Under the pieces are notes generated by a model. The model worked only from the letters and a program-made list of their open reading frames with translations, did not search any database and was not told where the DNA came from. Shown here one piece after another: positions 28,685 to 41,267 of a stretch of 64,000 bases of DNA. Source of the DNA: Balanoglossus misakiensis (taxonomy: Eukaryota > Hemichordata). Positions within the stretch are counted from its first letter, which is position 1. Every line of letters starts with the position of its first letter. The stretch spans positions 744,001-808,000 of the forward strand of contig CM082585.2 of the NCBI GenBank assembly GCA_040954595.2, given 5' to 3'. The position numbers were made by a program, and so were the translations under genes.

Positions 28685-31030
28685 CTGAGTTTGGATTGAC
28701 CACTGTGTTACCACTGAAATTTCTCATAGCAATGTTCTTTCAATTTCGAGTCTTTGCAATGTTGTTGACTCCGACCATATTCCTGTTTCAATAGAGGTTC
28801 ATTTTAACACTTCTGCTGATGAAAGCTTCAGCAGTAGTTCCTTCAAGCAATGTAATTTTCGAGTTGATTGGAAAAAATTGTCACAGCAGAATATATCCGC
28901 CTACACCGGTTGTACCAAAGCCAAGATTGATAAGATTAATTTATCCGAAGAGTTATTCTGCACTAATGTGAACTGTACAGACCCTTCGCATTTACAGGCA
29001 ATTGATACTTGTTATAGTAGTATTGTGGACGCATTGAATTGTGCTGCAAAAGATACCATTAGGCGTAAGTTTCACCAGAAAGTTAATGTTGTGCCTGGCT
29101 GGAACGATTTTGTAAAAGAAAGTCACGACTATGCCCGTTCCATGTTTTTATTATGGGTTAATGTGGGTAAACCTAAACAAGGCCCGCTTTTTGAAACCAT
29201 GAAATCTTCCAGAGCTCGTTTTTAGTATGCTTTACGTGCTTGTAAAGAGATTGAGAATCAAAATAGGGCTGACAAGATGGCTGACAATTTACGCTGCCAC
29301 AAACAGAACGACTTCTGGAAGGAAGTCAGAAAGCAAACTAGCAGAAAAACGCCGCTTTCTGACACTGTAGGTGGAGCGACTGGTGAGAGTGAAATTGCAA
29401 TTATGTGGCACAAGCATTTCAGTGATATTTTGAATTCTGTCCAGGCTCAGACTGGTAAAAATGACATCGAGGAGAAAATGAAGTATGTTAAATTTTCTTC
29501 TGATATGTATGTTTCTGAAGACGAAGTAATTTCTGCTATACATAAGTTACCTGACGGTAAGACAGCTGGCATTGACAATATTTTAGCTGAGCACCTCAAA
29601 TTCTCAGACTCCTCTATTTTACCCTTTTTGACTTGTTGTATTAATGCAATGATTGTTCATGGTTACCTGCCAACTGAGGCTATCAATGTTATTTTAGTTC
29701 CAATTATTAAGGATAAAAGTAAGCTTTGTAGTGATGCCAGTAACTACCGGCCGATAGCACTAGCAACTGTTTTCTCTAAAGTTTTTGAGCATATTTTACT
29801 TTCTCGTTGTGAGGAGTTTCTTACCTCTCATTATTTTCAATTTGGTTTCAAGCGAGAACATTCAACTGACCTGTGTTTATTTGCATTTAAAGAAATCATT
29901 AGCTACTACACCAGCAATGGAAGACCAGTGTTTACTTGTTTTCTGGATGCTTCAAAAGCTTTTGACAGAGTTAATCACTTTAAACTGGTTATAATTAACA
30001 AGCACATCGACAGGAATGTTCCCTTGTATGCTGTACGAATTTTATATTAATGGTACAGAAATCAATTGTTTACTGTGTTGTGGGGTAATGAAACCTCAGA
30101 GTTGTTTTCTGTTTCTAACGGTGTAAGACAAGGGGGAGTACTCTCGCCCTATCTTTTTAATGTCTACATTGATGATATTATCAATGCACTCTGTAAAGCC
30201 AAAGTTGGCTGTACCATGTGTGGTGTCAGCGCTAACATTTTAGGTTACGCTGACGACATGACTTTACTCAGTCCAAGTATTAAGGGTCTACGCCGTCTTC
30301 TTAGAATTTGTGAAATTTATGGCAAGGATTATGATATCATTTATAATTCTAGTAAAACTGTGTGCATGCTTTTTAATGGGAAGAATATGAGCGTTCAAAG
30401 AATTCCTTCGGTTAAACTTAATGACATCACTTTAAAGTTTGTACCTGTACACACCTATCTGGGCCATGTTATATCTTGTGATGGTTGTGATAATGAAGAT
30501 ATTGAACGACAGAGAAGAGCATTTTGTGTAAGAGCAAACATGCTATTGAGACATTTTCAACATTGTAGTCAAGATGTGAAGAAAGTTTTATTTTTGGCAT
30601 ATTGTAGTAATATTTACTGTTGCAGTTTGTGGGCATCCTTTAAAGTTAAACCGATGAAAAAATTTAAAACTATGTACAATAATGTTTGGAGAAGACTTCT
30701 CGGTCTTCCGCCATTTTGCTGTGCATCGGGTATGTTTGCTACAAACCATGTACATGTATTGTCACTTGGTGAAGTTTTTAGACGCAATATGTACAGTTTT
30801 AAGCGTAGACTCGAAAATTCTTCTAATGTTTTACTTGATGCGATCTGTTCATCAGATAGAGCGACTGACAGCATATTTTTTCAAACATTGGCGAAAGCAA
30901 TTGTATATTATGTAAGTTTTTTTGTGTGTGTGTCTCAGTTTCAGATTTTTATTATTGTTTTTTTTCTTCTCTGTTTTGGGTATATGGACTTTTTTTAAAG
31001 TTTGAAATAAAGAATCATTATTATTTGTTA
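28685..31030 (+). mobile_element. 5'-truncated LINE (non-LTR retrotransposon)
   Basis: The sequence starts within the endonuclease domain, runs through RT and a C-terminal region, and ends with AATAAAGAATCATTATTATT. The short ATT-type tail is seen in several LINE clades. 5' truncation is the usual result of target-primed reverse transcription. Two in-frame stops show it is inactive. The clade (CR1/Jockey-like) was not resolved. Confidence 0.85.
28689..30998 (+). pseudogene. LINE ORF2 remnant: endonuclease end, RT, C-terminus
   Basis: One frame with two nonsense codons, TAG 29223-29225 and TAA 30048-30050. It opens with the endonuclease end WIDHCVTTEISHSN...VVDSDHIPVSIEV, where S-D-H is the catalytic motif. 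RT motifs follow: LPDGKTAGIDNI, NYRPIALATVFSK, CFLDASKAFDRVNH, NGVRQGGVLSPYLFN and GYADDMTLLSPS (catalytic YADD at about 30246), then THTYLG-like VHTYLGHVI. The C-terminal part (RRLLGLPPFCCA, VFRRNMYSFKRRL) is typical of such ORFs. The TAA replaces a residue just before the W-Y of the RT, and frame is kept throughout. This fits simple point mutation after insertion. Confidence 0.85.
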
Positions 31031-31074
31031 GCTGTTGCCATTCAAATGTGTCTACGCAAACCCGGCTACACTGG

Positions 31075-31240
31075 CAGTGGGCTTTGACTCTAAGTCGCTA
31101 ATGTTGTGGGAGGTTTCATTAGCATTGTAGTCACATGTAGTGGATAGTAGTTTGGGAAATTGCCTGAAATACGTCAGCAGACCAGTGATTTTCTTGCACG
31201 AAGGGAGTATGGTACCAGCAATAATCAGAGATCAGGCTTC
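31075..31240. repeat. Diverged direct duplicate right of the LINE
   Basis: Partner of 28490-28665. Too long and too diverged to be a target-site duplication. On the minus strand both copies have ACGTATTTCAG followed by a short open stretch (NFPNYYP in this copy), too little to call an exon. Confidence 0.6.
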
Positions 31241-31339
31241 GTTGCCGTTCAAAAGTTCCTACTTCAGTCGTGATGTTGCAACTGGACGTTCAGTATGGGG
31301 GTCGGCCCGCAGGTGGCCGTGTGGGTTATCAGGTCGCCC

Positions 31340-31909
31340 GTAACGGCACGCAGCTACATGCAGCTGTATGGGACCAAAATAATACACCCGATTCGGGGGT
31401 CACCTGTGACACCTGCATAACTCAATAATTATGTGCATGCGTAATTGTGGGGTCAATGAAAGGGGTGGTAGCGTGGTATTTGTTGCACATGGATCAATAT
31501 GAAGTCCGATTTTCCCGTCAAGTTGTGGGCGACCTTATGTGACCTTTCACCTACTTTTGCTTAGTGAGCATCCACAGAAGATGCATGCAGCTTTGGCTTG
31601 GGGGGGGGGGGGCATATACGGATGGGACCATAATGATATACCAAAGGCGGGGTCACCTGTTGCACCTGCCTAAGTGATTGATTTTGTACATTTAATTGGA
31701 CACTAACCAACAGGGCGATAGGTGTGGTTTTTGTTCCACAGGGACGAATGTAAGTGTCAGTTGGTTTTTGCCCAAATGTATCAGGTGATTTTGATGACCT
31801 CTGTCATACAGTACCATGTCTCATCCCGTTGTACAGGTGCAGCTTTGGTATTTGGAGGGATGAAACTATCATGAAATGCCAAATACAGGGGGATACCTTT
31901 GACACCTGC
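31340..31909. repeat. Degenerate ~250-bp tandem repeat, 2.3 units
   Basis: Landmarks CAGCT(T/G)T, ATGGGACC..AAT, GGGGTCACCTGT, CACCTGC and GGTGTGGTTTTTGTTCCACA recur at about 31369, 31622 and 31856. The second unit contains a G13 run (31600-31612). The third stops after GACACCTGCT, exactly where the satellite begins. Confidence 0.7.
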
Positions 31910-32854
31910 TATGATTTTTTTCAAAAATCGATGAAATTTTGAGATTTTGCAAAGTCGAAAATTTGTCATTTTTTGATGATTTTCCCCCCATGTTTTTTTT
32001 TCAAAAATCGACGAAATTTTGAGATTTTGCAGTCAAAAATTTGTCATTTTTTGATGATTTTCACCCATATTATTTTTCAAAAACCGACGAAATTTTGAGA
32101 TTTTGCAAAGACGAAAATTTGTCATTTTTTGATGATTTTCACCCATGATTTTTTCAAAAATTGACGAAATTTTGAGAATTTGCAAAGTCGAAAATTTGTC
32201 ATTTTTTGATGATTTTCACCCATGATTTTTTTCAAGAATCGACGAAATGTTGAGATTTTGCAAAATCGAAAATTTGTCATTTTTTGATGATTTTCACCCA
32301 TGATTTTTTCAAAAATCGACGAAATGTAGAGATTTTGCAGTCGAAAATTTGTCATTTTTTGATGATTTTTACCCATGATTTTTTTTCAAAAATGGACGAA
32401 ATTTTGAGCTTTTGCAAAGTCGAAAATTTGTCATTTTTTGATGATTTTCACCTATGATTTTTTTCAAAAATCGACGAAATGTTGAGATTTTGCAGTCAAA
32501 AATTTGTCATTTTTTGATGATTTTCACCCATATTATTTTTCAAAAATCGACGAAATTTTGAGATTTTGCAAAGTCGAAAATTTGTCATTTTTTGATGATT
32601 TTCACCCATGATTTTTTTTTCACAAATCGATGAAATTTTCAGATTTTGCAAAGACGAAAATTTGTAATTTTTTGATGATTTTCACCATGATTTTTTTTCA
32701 AAAATCGACGAACCCATAATTTTTTTCAAAATCGACGAAATTTTGAGATTTTGCAAAGTCGAAAATTTGTCATTTTTTGATGATTTTCACCCATGATTTT
32801 TTTCAAAAATCGACGAAATTTTAAGATTTTGCAAAGTCGAAAATTTGTCATTTT

Positions 32855-35100
32855 TTGATGATTTTCACCTGTTTTTTTTTAAAAATCGACGAACCCATGA
32901 TTTTTTTCAAAATCGACGAAATTTTGAGATTTTGCATAATCGAAAATGTGTCATTTTTTGATGATTTTCACCCATTATTTTTTTTCAAAAATCGACGAAA
33001 TTTTGAGATTTTGCATAATCGAAAATGTGTCATTTTTTGATGATTTTCACCCATGATTTTTTTTCAAAAATCGACGAAATTTTGAGATTTTGCAAAGTCG
33101 AAAATTTGTCATTTTTTGATGATTTTCACCCATGTTTTTTTTAAAAAATCGACGAACCTATGATTTTTTTCAAAATCGACGAAATTTTGTGATTTTACAA
33201 AGTCGAAAATTTTGTCATTTTTTGATGATTTTCAACCATGATTTTTTTTCAAAAATCGACGAAAATTTGAGATTTTGCAAAGACGAAAATTTGTCATTTT
33301 TGATGATTTTTACCCATGATTTTTTTTCAAAAATGGACGAAATTTTGAGATTTTGCAAAGACGAAAATTTGTCATTTTTTGATGATTTTCACCCATGATT
33401 TTGTTTCAAAAATCGACGAACCCATAATTTTTTTCAAAATCGACGAAATTTTGAGATTTTGCAAAGTCGAAAATTTGTCATTTTTTGATGATTTTCACCC
33501 ATGATTTTTTTCAAAAATCGACGAAATTTTAAGATTTTGCAAAGTCGAAAATTTGTCATTTTTTGATGATTTTCACCTGTTTTTTTTTAAAAATCGACGA
33601 ACCCATGATTTTTTTCAAAATCGACGAAATTTTGAGATTTTGCATAATCGAAAATGTGTCATTTTTTGATGATTTTCACCCATGATTTTTTTTCAAAAAT
33701 CGACGAAATTTTGAGATTTTGCAGTCAAAAATTTGTCATTTTTTGATGATTTTCACCCATATTATTTTTCAAAAACCGACGAAATTTTGAGATTTTGCAA
33801 AGTCGAAAATTTGTCATTTTTTGATGATTTTCACCCATGATTTTTTTTCACAAATCGATGAAATTTTCAGATTTTGCAAAGACGAAAATTTGTAATTTTT
33901 TGATGATTTTCACCCATGATTTTTTTCAAAAATCGACGAAATTTTAAGATTTTGCAAAGTCGAAAATTTGTCATTTTTTGATGATTTTCACCTGTTTTTT
34001 TTTAAAAATCGACGAACCCATGATTTTTTTCAAAATCGACGAAATTTTGAGATTTTGCATAATCGAAAATGTGTCATTTTTTGATGATTTTCACCCATTA
34101 TTTTTTTTCAAAAATCGACGAAATTTTGAGATTTTGCATAATCGAAAATGTGTCATTTTTTGATGATTTTCCCCCATGATTTTTTTTCAAAAATCGACGA
34201 AATTTTGAGATTTTGCAAAGTCGAAAATTTGTCATTTTTTGATGATTTTCACCCATGTTTTTTTTAAAAAATCGACGAACCTATGATTTTTTTCAAAATC
34301 GACGAAATTTTGTGATTTTACAAAGTCGAAAATTTTGTCATTTTTTGATGATTTTCAACCATGATTTTTTTTCAAAAATCGACGAAAATTTGAGATTTTG
34401 CAAAGACGAAAATTTGTCATTTTTGATGATTTTTACCCATGATTTTTTTTCAAAAATGGACGAAATTTTGAGATTTTGCAAAGACGAAAATTTGTCATTT
34501 TTTGATGATTTTCACCCATGATTTTGTTTCAAAAATCGACGAAATTTTGAGATTTTGCAAAGTCGAAAATTTGTCATTTTTTGATGATTTTCACCAATGT
34601 TGTTTTTAAAAAATCGACGAACCCATGATTTTTTTCAAAATCGACGAAATTTTGAGATTTTGCAAAGTCGAAAATTTGTAATTTTTGATGATTTTCAACC
34701 ATTATTTTTTTTCAAAAATCGACGAAATTTTGAGATTTTGCAGTCAAAAATTTGTCATTTTTTGATGATTTTCACCCATATTATTTTTCAAAAACCGACG
34801 AAATTTTGAGATTTTGCAAAGTCGAAAATTTGTCATTTTTTGATGATTTTCACCCATGATTTTTTTCAAAAATCGACGAAATTTTGAGATTTTGCAAAGT
34901 CGATAATTTGTCATTTTTTGATGATTTTCACCCATGATTTTTTTTCAAAATTGACGAAATTTTGAGATTTTGCAAAGTCGAAAATTTGTCATTTTTTGAT
35001 GATTTTCACCTATGATTTTTTTCAAAAATCGACAAAATTTTGAGATTTTGCAAAGTCGAAAATTTGTCATTTTTTGATGATTTTCACCCATGATTTTTTT
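32855..35100. repeat. Satellite higher-order repeat, 1123-bp period
   Basis: Variant monomers at 32855-33398 recur unchanged in pattern at 33978-34521, an offset of 1123. Confidence 0.75.
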
Positions 35101-38100
35101 CAAAAATCGACAAAATTTTGAGATTTTGCAAAGACGAAAATTTGTCATTTTCTGATGATTTTCACCATGATTTTTTTTCAAAAATCGACGAACCCATAAT
35201 TTTTTTCAAAATCGACGAAATTTTGAGATTTTGCAAAGTCAAAAATTTGTCATTTTTTGATGATTTTCACCCATGATTTTTTTCAAAAATCGACGAAATT
35301 TTAAGATTTTGCAAAGTCGAAAATTTGTCATTTTTTGATGATTTTCACCTGTTTTTTTTTAAAATCGACGAACCCATGATTTTTTTCAAAATCGACAATA
35401 TTTTGAGATTTTGCATAATCGAAAATGTGTCATTTTTTGATGATTTTCACCCATGATTTTTTTTCAAAAATCGACGAAATTTTGAGATATTGCATAATCG
35501 AAAATGTGTCATTTTTTGATGATTTTCACCCATGATTTTTTTTCAAAAATCGACGAAATTTTGAGATTTTGCAAAGTCGAAAATTTGTCATTTTTTGATG
35601 ATTTTCACCCATGTTTTTTTTTTAATCGACGAACCTATGATTTTTTTCAAAATCGACGAAATTTTGTGATTTTGCAAAGTCGAAAATTTGTAATTTTTGA
35701 TGATTTTCAACCATTATTTTTTTTCAAAAATCGACGAAATTTTGAGATTTTGCAGTCAAAAATTTGTCATTTTTTGATGATTTTCAACCATGATTTTTTT
35801 TCAAAAATCGACGAAAATTTGAGATTTTGCAAAGACGAAAATTTGTCATTTTTGATGATTTTTACCCATGATTTTTTTTCAAAAATGGACGAAATTTTGA
35901 GATTTTGCAAAGACGAAAATTTGTCATTTTGTGATGATTTTCACCCATGATTTTGTTTCAAAAATCGACGAAATTTTGAGATTTTGCAAAGTCGAAAATT
36001 TGTCATTTTTTGATGATTTTCACCAATGTTGTTTTTAAAAAATCGACGAACCCATGATTTTTTTCAAAATCGACGAAATTTTGAGATTTTGCAAAGTCGA
36101 AAATTTGTAATTTTTGATGATTTTCAACCATTATTTTTTTTCAAAAATCGACGAAATTTTGAGATTTTGCAGTCAAAAATTTGTCATTTTTTGATGATTT
36201 TCACCCATATTATTTTTCAAAAACCGACGAAATTTTGAGATTTTGCAAAGTCGAAAATTTGTCATTTTTTGATGATTTTCACCCATGATTTTTTTCAAAA
36301 ATCGACGAAATTTTGAGATTTTGCAAAGTCGATAATTTGTCATTTTTTGATGATTTTCACCCATGATTTTTTTTCAAAATTGACGAAATTTTGAGATTTT
36401 GCAAAGTCGAAAATTTGTCATTTTTTGATGATTTTCACCTATGATTTTTTTCAAAAATCGACAAAATTTTGAGATTTTGCAAAGTCGAAAATTTGTCATT
36501 TTTTGATGATTTTCACCCATGATTTTTTTCAAAAATCGACAAAATTTTGAGATTTTGCAAAGACGAAAATTTGTCATTTTCTGATGATTTTCACCATGAT
36601 TTTTTTTCAAAAATCGACGAACCCATAATTTTTTTCAAAATCGACGAAATTTTGAGATTTTGCAAAGTCAAAAATTTGTCATTTTTTGATGATTTTCACC
36701 CATGATTTTTTTCAAAAATCGACGAAATTTTAAGATTTTGCAAAGTCGAAAATTTGTCATTTTTTGATGATTTTCACCTGTTTTTTTTTAAAATCGACGA
36801 ACCCATGATTTTTTTCAAAATCGACGAAATTTTGAGATTTTGCATAATCGAAAATGTGTCATTTTTTGATGATTTTCACCCATGATTTTTTTTCAAAAAT
36901 CGACGAAATTTTGAGATATTGCATAATCGAAAATGTGTCATTTTTTGATGATTTTCACCCATGATTTTTTTTCAAAAATCGACGAAATTTTGAGATTTTG
37001 CAAAGTCGAAAATTTGTCATTTTTTGATGATTTTCACCCATGTTTTTTTTTTAATCGACGAACCTATGATTTTTTTCAAAATCGACGAAATTTTGTGATT
37101 TTACAAAGTCGAAAATTTTGTCATTTTTTGATGATTTTCAACCATGATTTTTTTTCAAAAATCGACGAAAATTTGAGATTTTGCAAAGACGAAAATTTGT
37201 CATTTTTGATGATTTTTACCCATGATTTTTTTTCAAAAATGGACGAAATTTTGAGATTTTGCAAAGTCGAAAATTTGTCATTTTTTGATGATTTTCACCC
37301 GTTTTTTTTCAAAATTTGTCATTTTTTGATGATTTTCACCCATGATTTTTTTTTTCAGAAATCGACGAAATTTTGAGATTTTGCAAAGTCGAAAATTTGT
37401 CATTTTTTGATGATTTTCACCAATGTTGTTTTTAAAAAATCGACGAACCCATGATTTTTTTCAAAATCGACGAAATTTTGAGATTTTGCAAAGTCGAAAA
37501 TTTGTCATTTTTTGATGATTTTCAACCATTATTTTTTTTCAAAAATCGACGAAATTTTGAGATTTTGCAGTCAAAAATTTGTCATTTTTTGATGATTTTC
37601 ACCCATATTATTTTTCAAAAACCGACGAAATTTTGAGATTTTGCAAAGTCGAAAATTTGTCATTTTTTGATGATTTTCACCCATGATTTTTTTCAAAAAT
37701 CGACGAAATTTTGAGATTTTGCAAAGTCGATAATTTGTCATTTTTTGATGATTTTCACCCATGATTTTTTTTCAAAATTGACGAAATTTTGAGATTTTGC
37801 AAAGTCGAAAATTTGTCATTTTTTGATGATTTTCACCTATGATTTTTTTCAAAAATCGACAAAATTTTGAGATTTTGCAAAGTCGAAAATTTGTCATTTT
37901 TTGATGATTTTCACCCATGATTTTTTTCAAAAATCGACAAAATTTTGAGATTTTGCAAAGACGAAAATTTGTCATTTTCTGATGATTTTCACCATGATTT
38001 TTTTTCAAAAATCGACGAACCCATAATTTTTTTCAAAATCGACGAAATTTTGAGATTTTGCAAAGTCAAAAATTTGTCATTTTTTGATGATTTTCACCCA

Positions 38101-38800
38101 TGATTTTTTTCAAAAATCGACGAAATTTTAAGATTTTGCAAAGTCGAAAATTTGTCATTTTTTGATGATTTTCACCTGTTTTTTTTTAAAATCGACGAAC
38201 CCATGATTTTTTTCAAAATCGACGAAATTTTGAGATTTTGCATAATCGAAAATGTGTCATTTTTTGATGATTTTCACCCATGATTTTTTTTCAAAAATCG
38301 ACGAAATTTTGAGATATTGCATAATCGAAAATGTGTCATTTTTTGATGATTTTCACCCATGATTTTTTTTCAAAAATCGACGAAATTTTGAGATTTTGCA
38401 AAGTCGAAAATTTGTCATTTTTTGATGATTTTCACCCATGTTTTTTTTTAATCGACGAACCTATGATTTTTTTCAAAATCGACGAAATTTTGTGATTTTA
38501 CAAAGTCGAAAATTTTGTCATTTTTTGATGATTTTCAACCATGATTTTTTTTCAAAAATCGACGAAAATTTGAGATTTTGCAAAGACGAAAATTTGTCAT
38601 TTTTGATGATTTTTACCCATGATTTTTTTTCAAAAATGGACGAAATTTTGAGATTTTGCAAAGTCGAAAATTTGTCATTTTTTGATGATTTTCACCCGTT
38701 TTTTTTCAAAATTTGTCATTTTTTGATGATTTTCACCCATGATTTTTTTTTCAGAAATCGACGAAATTTTGAGATTTTGCAAAGTCGAAAATTTGTCATT
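34597..38800. repeat. Satellite higher-order repeat, 1429/1398-bp period
   Basis: Marker monomers at 34744, 34945 and 35504 recur at 36173, 36374 and 36933 (+1429). The first two occur again at 37571 and 37772 (+1398). Three successive copies. Confidence 0.8.
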
Positions 38801-40820
38801 TTTTGATGATTTTTATCCATGATTTTTTTCAAAAATCGACGAAATTTTGAGATTTTGCAAAGTCGAAAATTTGTCATTTTTTGATGATTTTCAACCATTA
38901 TTTTTTTCAAAATTGACGAAATTTTGAGATTTTGCAAAGTCGAAAATTTGTCATTTTTTGATGATTTTCACCTATGATTTTTTTCAAAAATCGACAAAAT
39001 TTTGAGATTTTGCAAAGTCGAAAATTTGTCATTTTTTGATGATTTTCACCCATGATTTTTTCAAAAATCGACGAGATTTTGAGATTTTGCAAAGTCGAAA
39101 ATTTGTCATTTTTTGATGATTTTATCCCATGATTTTTTTCAAAATTGACGAAATTTTGAGATTTTGCAAAGTCGAAAATTTGTCATTTTTGATGATTTTC
39201 ACCTATGATTTTTTTCAAAAATCGACAAAATTTTGAGATTTTGCAAAGTCGAAAATTTGTCATTTTTTGATGATTTTCACCCGTTTTTTTCTAAATTTGT
39301 CATTTTTTGATGATTTTCACCCATGATTTTTTTCAAAATTGACGAAATTTTGAGATTTTGCAAAGTCGAAAATTTGTCATTTTTTGATGATTTTCACCTA
39401 TGATTTTTTTCAAAAATCGACAAAATTTTGAGATTTTGCAAAGTCGAAAATTTGTCATTTTTTGATGATTTTCACCCATGATTTTTTTCAAAAATCGACG
39501 AAATTTTGAGATTTTGCAAAGTCGAAAATTTGTCATTTTTTAATGATTTTCACCCATGATTTTTTCAAAAATCGACGAGATTTTGAGATTTTGCAAAGTC
39601 GAAAATTTGTCATTTTTTGATGATTTTCACCCATGATTTTTTTCAAAATCGACGAAATTTTGAGATTTTGCAAAGTCGAAAATTTGTCATTTTTTGATGA
39701 TTTTCAACCATTATTTTTTTTCAAAAATCGACGAAATTTTGAGATTTTGCAAAGTCGAAAATTTGTCATTTTTTGATCATTTTCACCCATGATTTTTTTT
39801 TCAGAAATCGACGAAATTTTGAGATTTTGCAAAGTCGAAAATTTGTCATTTTTTGATGATTTTTATCCATGATTTTTTTCAAAAATCGACGAAATTTTGA
39901 GATTTTGCAAAGTCGAAAATTTGTCATTTTTTGATGATTTTCAACCATTATTTTTTTCAAAATTGACGAAATTTTGAGATTTTGCAAAGTCGAAAATTTG
40001 TCATTTTTTGATGATTTTCACCTATGATTTTTTTCAAAAATCGACAAAATTTTGAGATTTTGCAAAGTCGAAAATTTGTCATTTTTTGATGATTTTCACC
40101 CATGATTTTTTCAAAAATCGACGAGATTTTGAGATTTTGCAAAGTCGAAAATTTGTCATTTTTTGATGATTTTATCCCATGATTTTTTTCAAAATTGACG
40201 AAATTTTGAGATTTTGCAAAGTCGAAAATTTGTCATTTTTGATGATTTTCACCTATGATTTTTTTCAAAAATCGACAAAATTTTGAGATTTTGCAAAGTC
40301 GAAAATTTGTCATTTTTTGATGATTTTCACCCGTTTTTTTCTAAATTTGTCATTTTTTGATGATTTTCACCCATGATTTTTTTCAAAATTGACGAAATTT
40401 TGAGATTTTGCAAAGTCGAAAATTTGTCATTTTTTGATGATTTTCACCTATGATTTTTTTCAAAAATCGACAAAATTTTGAGATTTTGCAAAGTCGAAAA
40501 TTTGTCATTTTTTGATGATTTTCACCCATGATTTTTTTCAAAAATCGACGAAATTTTGAGATTTTGCAAAGTCGAAAATTTGTCATTTTTTAATGATTTT
40601 CACCCATGATTTTTTCAAAAATCGACGAGATTTTGAGATTTTGCAAAGTCGAAAATTTGTCATTTTTTGATGATTTTCACCCATGATTTTTTTCAAAATC
40701 GACGAAATTTTGAGATTTTGCAAAGTCGAAAATTTGTCATTTTTTGATGATTTTCAACCATTATTTTTTTTCAAAAATCGACGAAATTTTGAGATTTTGC
40801 AAAGTCGAAAATTTGTCATT
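38716..40820. repeat. Satellite higher-order repeat, 1050-bp period
   Basis: Marker monomers at 38716, 38907 and 39333 recur at 39766, 39957 and 40383 (all +1050). Two copies. Confidence 0.8.
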
Positions 40821-41267
40821 TTTTGATCATTTTCACCCATGATTTTTTTCAAAATTGACGAAATTTTGAGATTTTGCAAAGTCGAAAATTTCTCATTTTT
40901 GATGATTTTCACCTATGATTTTTTTCAAAAATCGACAAAATTTTGAGATTTTGCAAAGTCGAAAATTTGTCATTTTTTAATGATTTTCACCAATGTTTTT
41001 TTTTTAAAAAATCGACGAACCCATGATTTTTTTAAAAAATCGACGAAATTTTGAGATTTTGCATAATCGAAAATGTGTCATTTTTTGATGATTTTCACCC
41101 ATTATTTTTTTTCAAAAATCGACGAAATTTTGAGATTTTGCAAAGTTGACGAAATTTTGAGATTTTGCAAAGTCGAATATTTGTCATTTTTGATGATTTT
41201 CAACCATGATTTTTTTCAAAAATCGACGAAATTTTGAGATTTTGCAAAGTCGAAAATTTGTCATTTT

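Noticed and set aside
28490-31240. Flanking duplicates as LINE target-site duplication
   Set aside because: About 170 bp long and strongly diverged; LINE target duplications are short and would match the age of the insertion.
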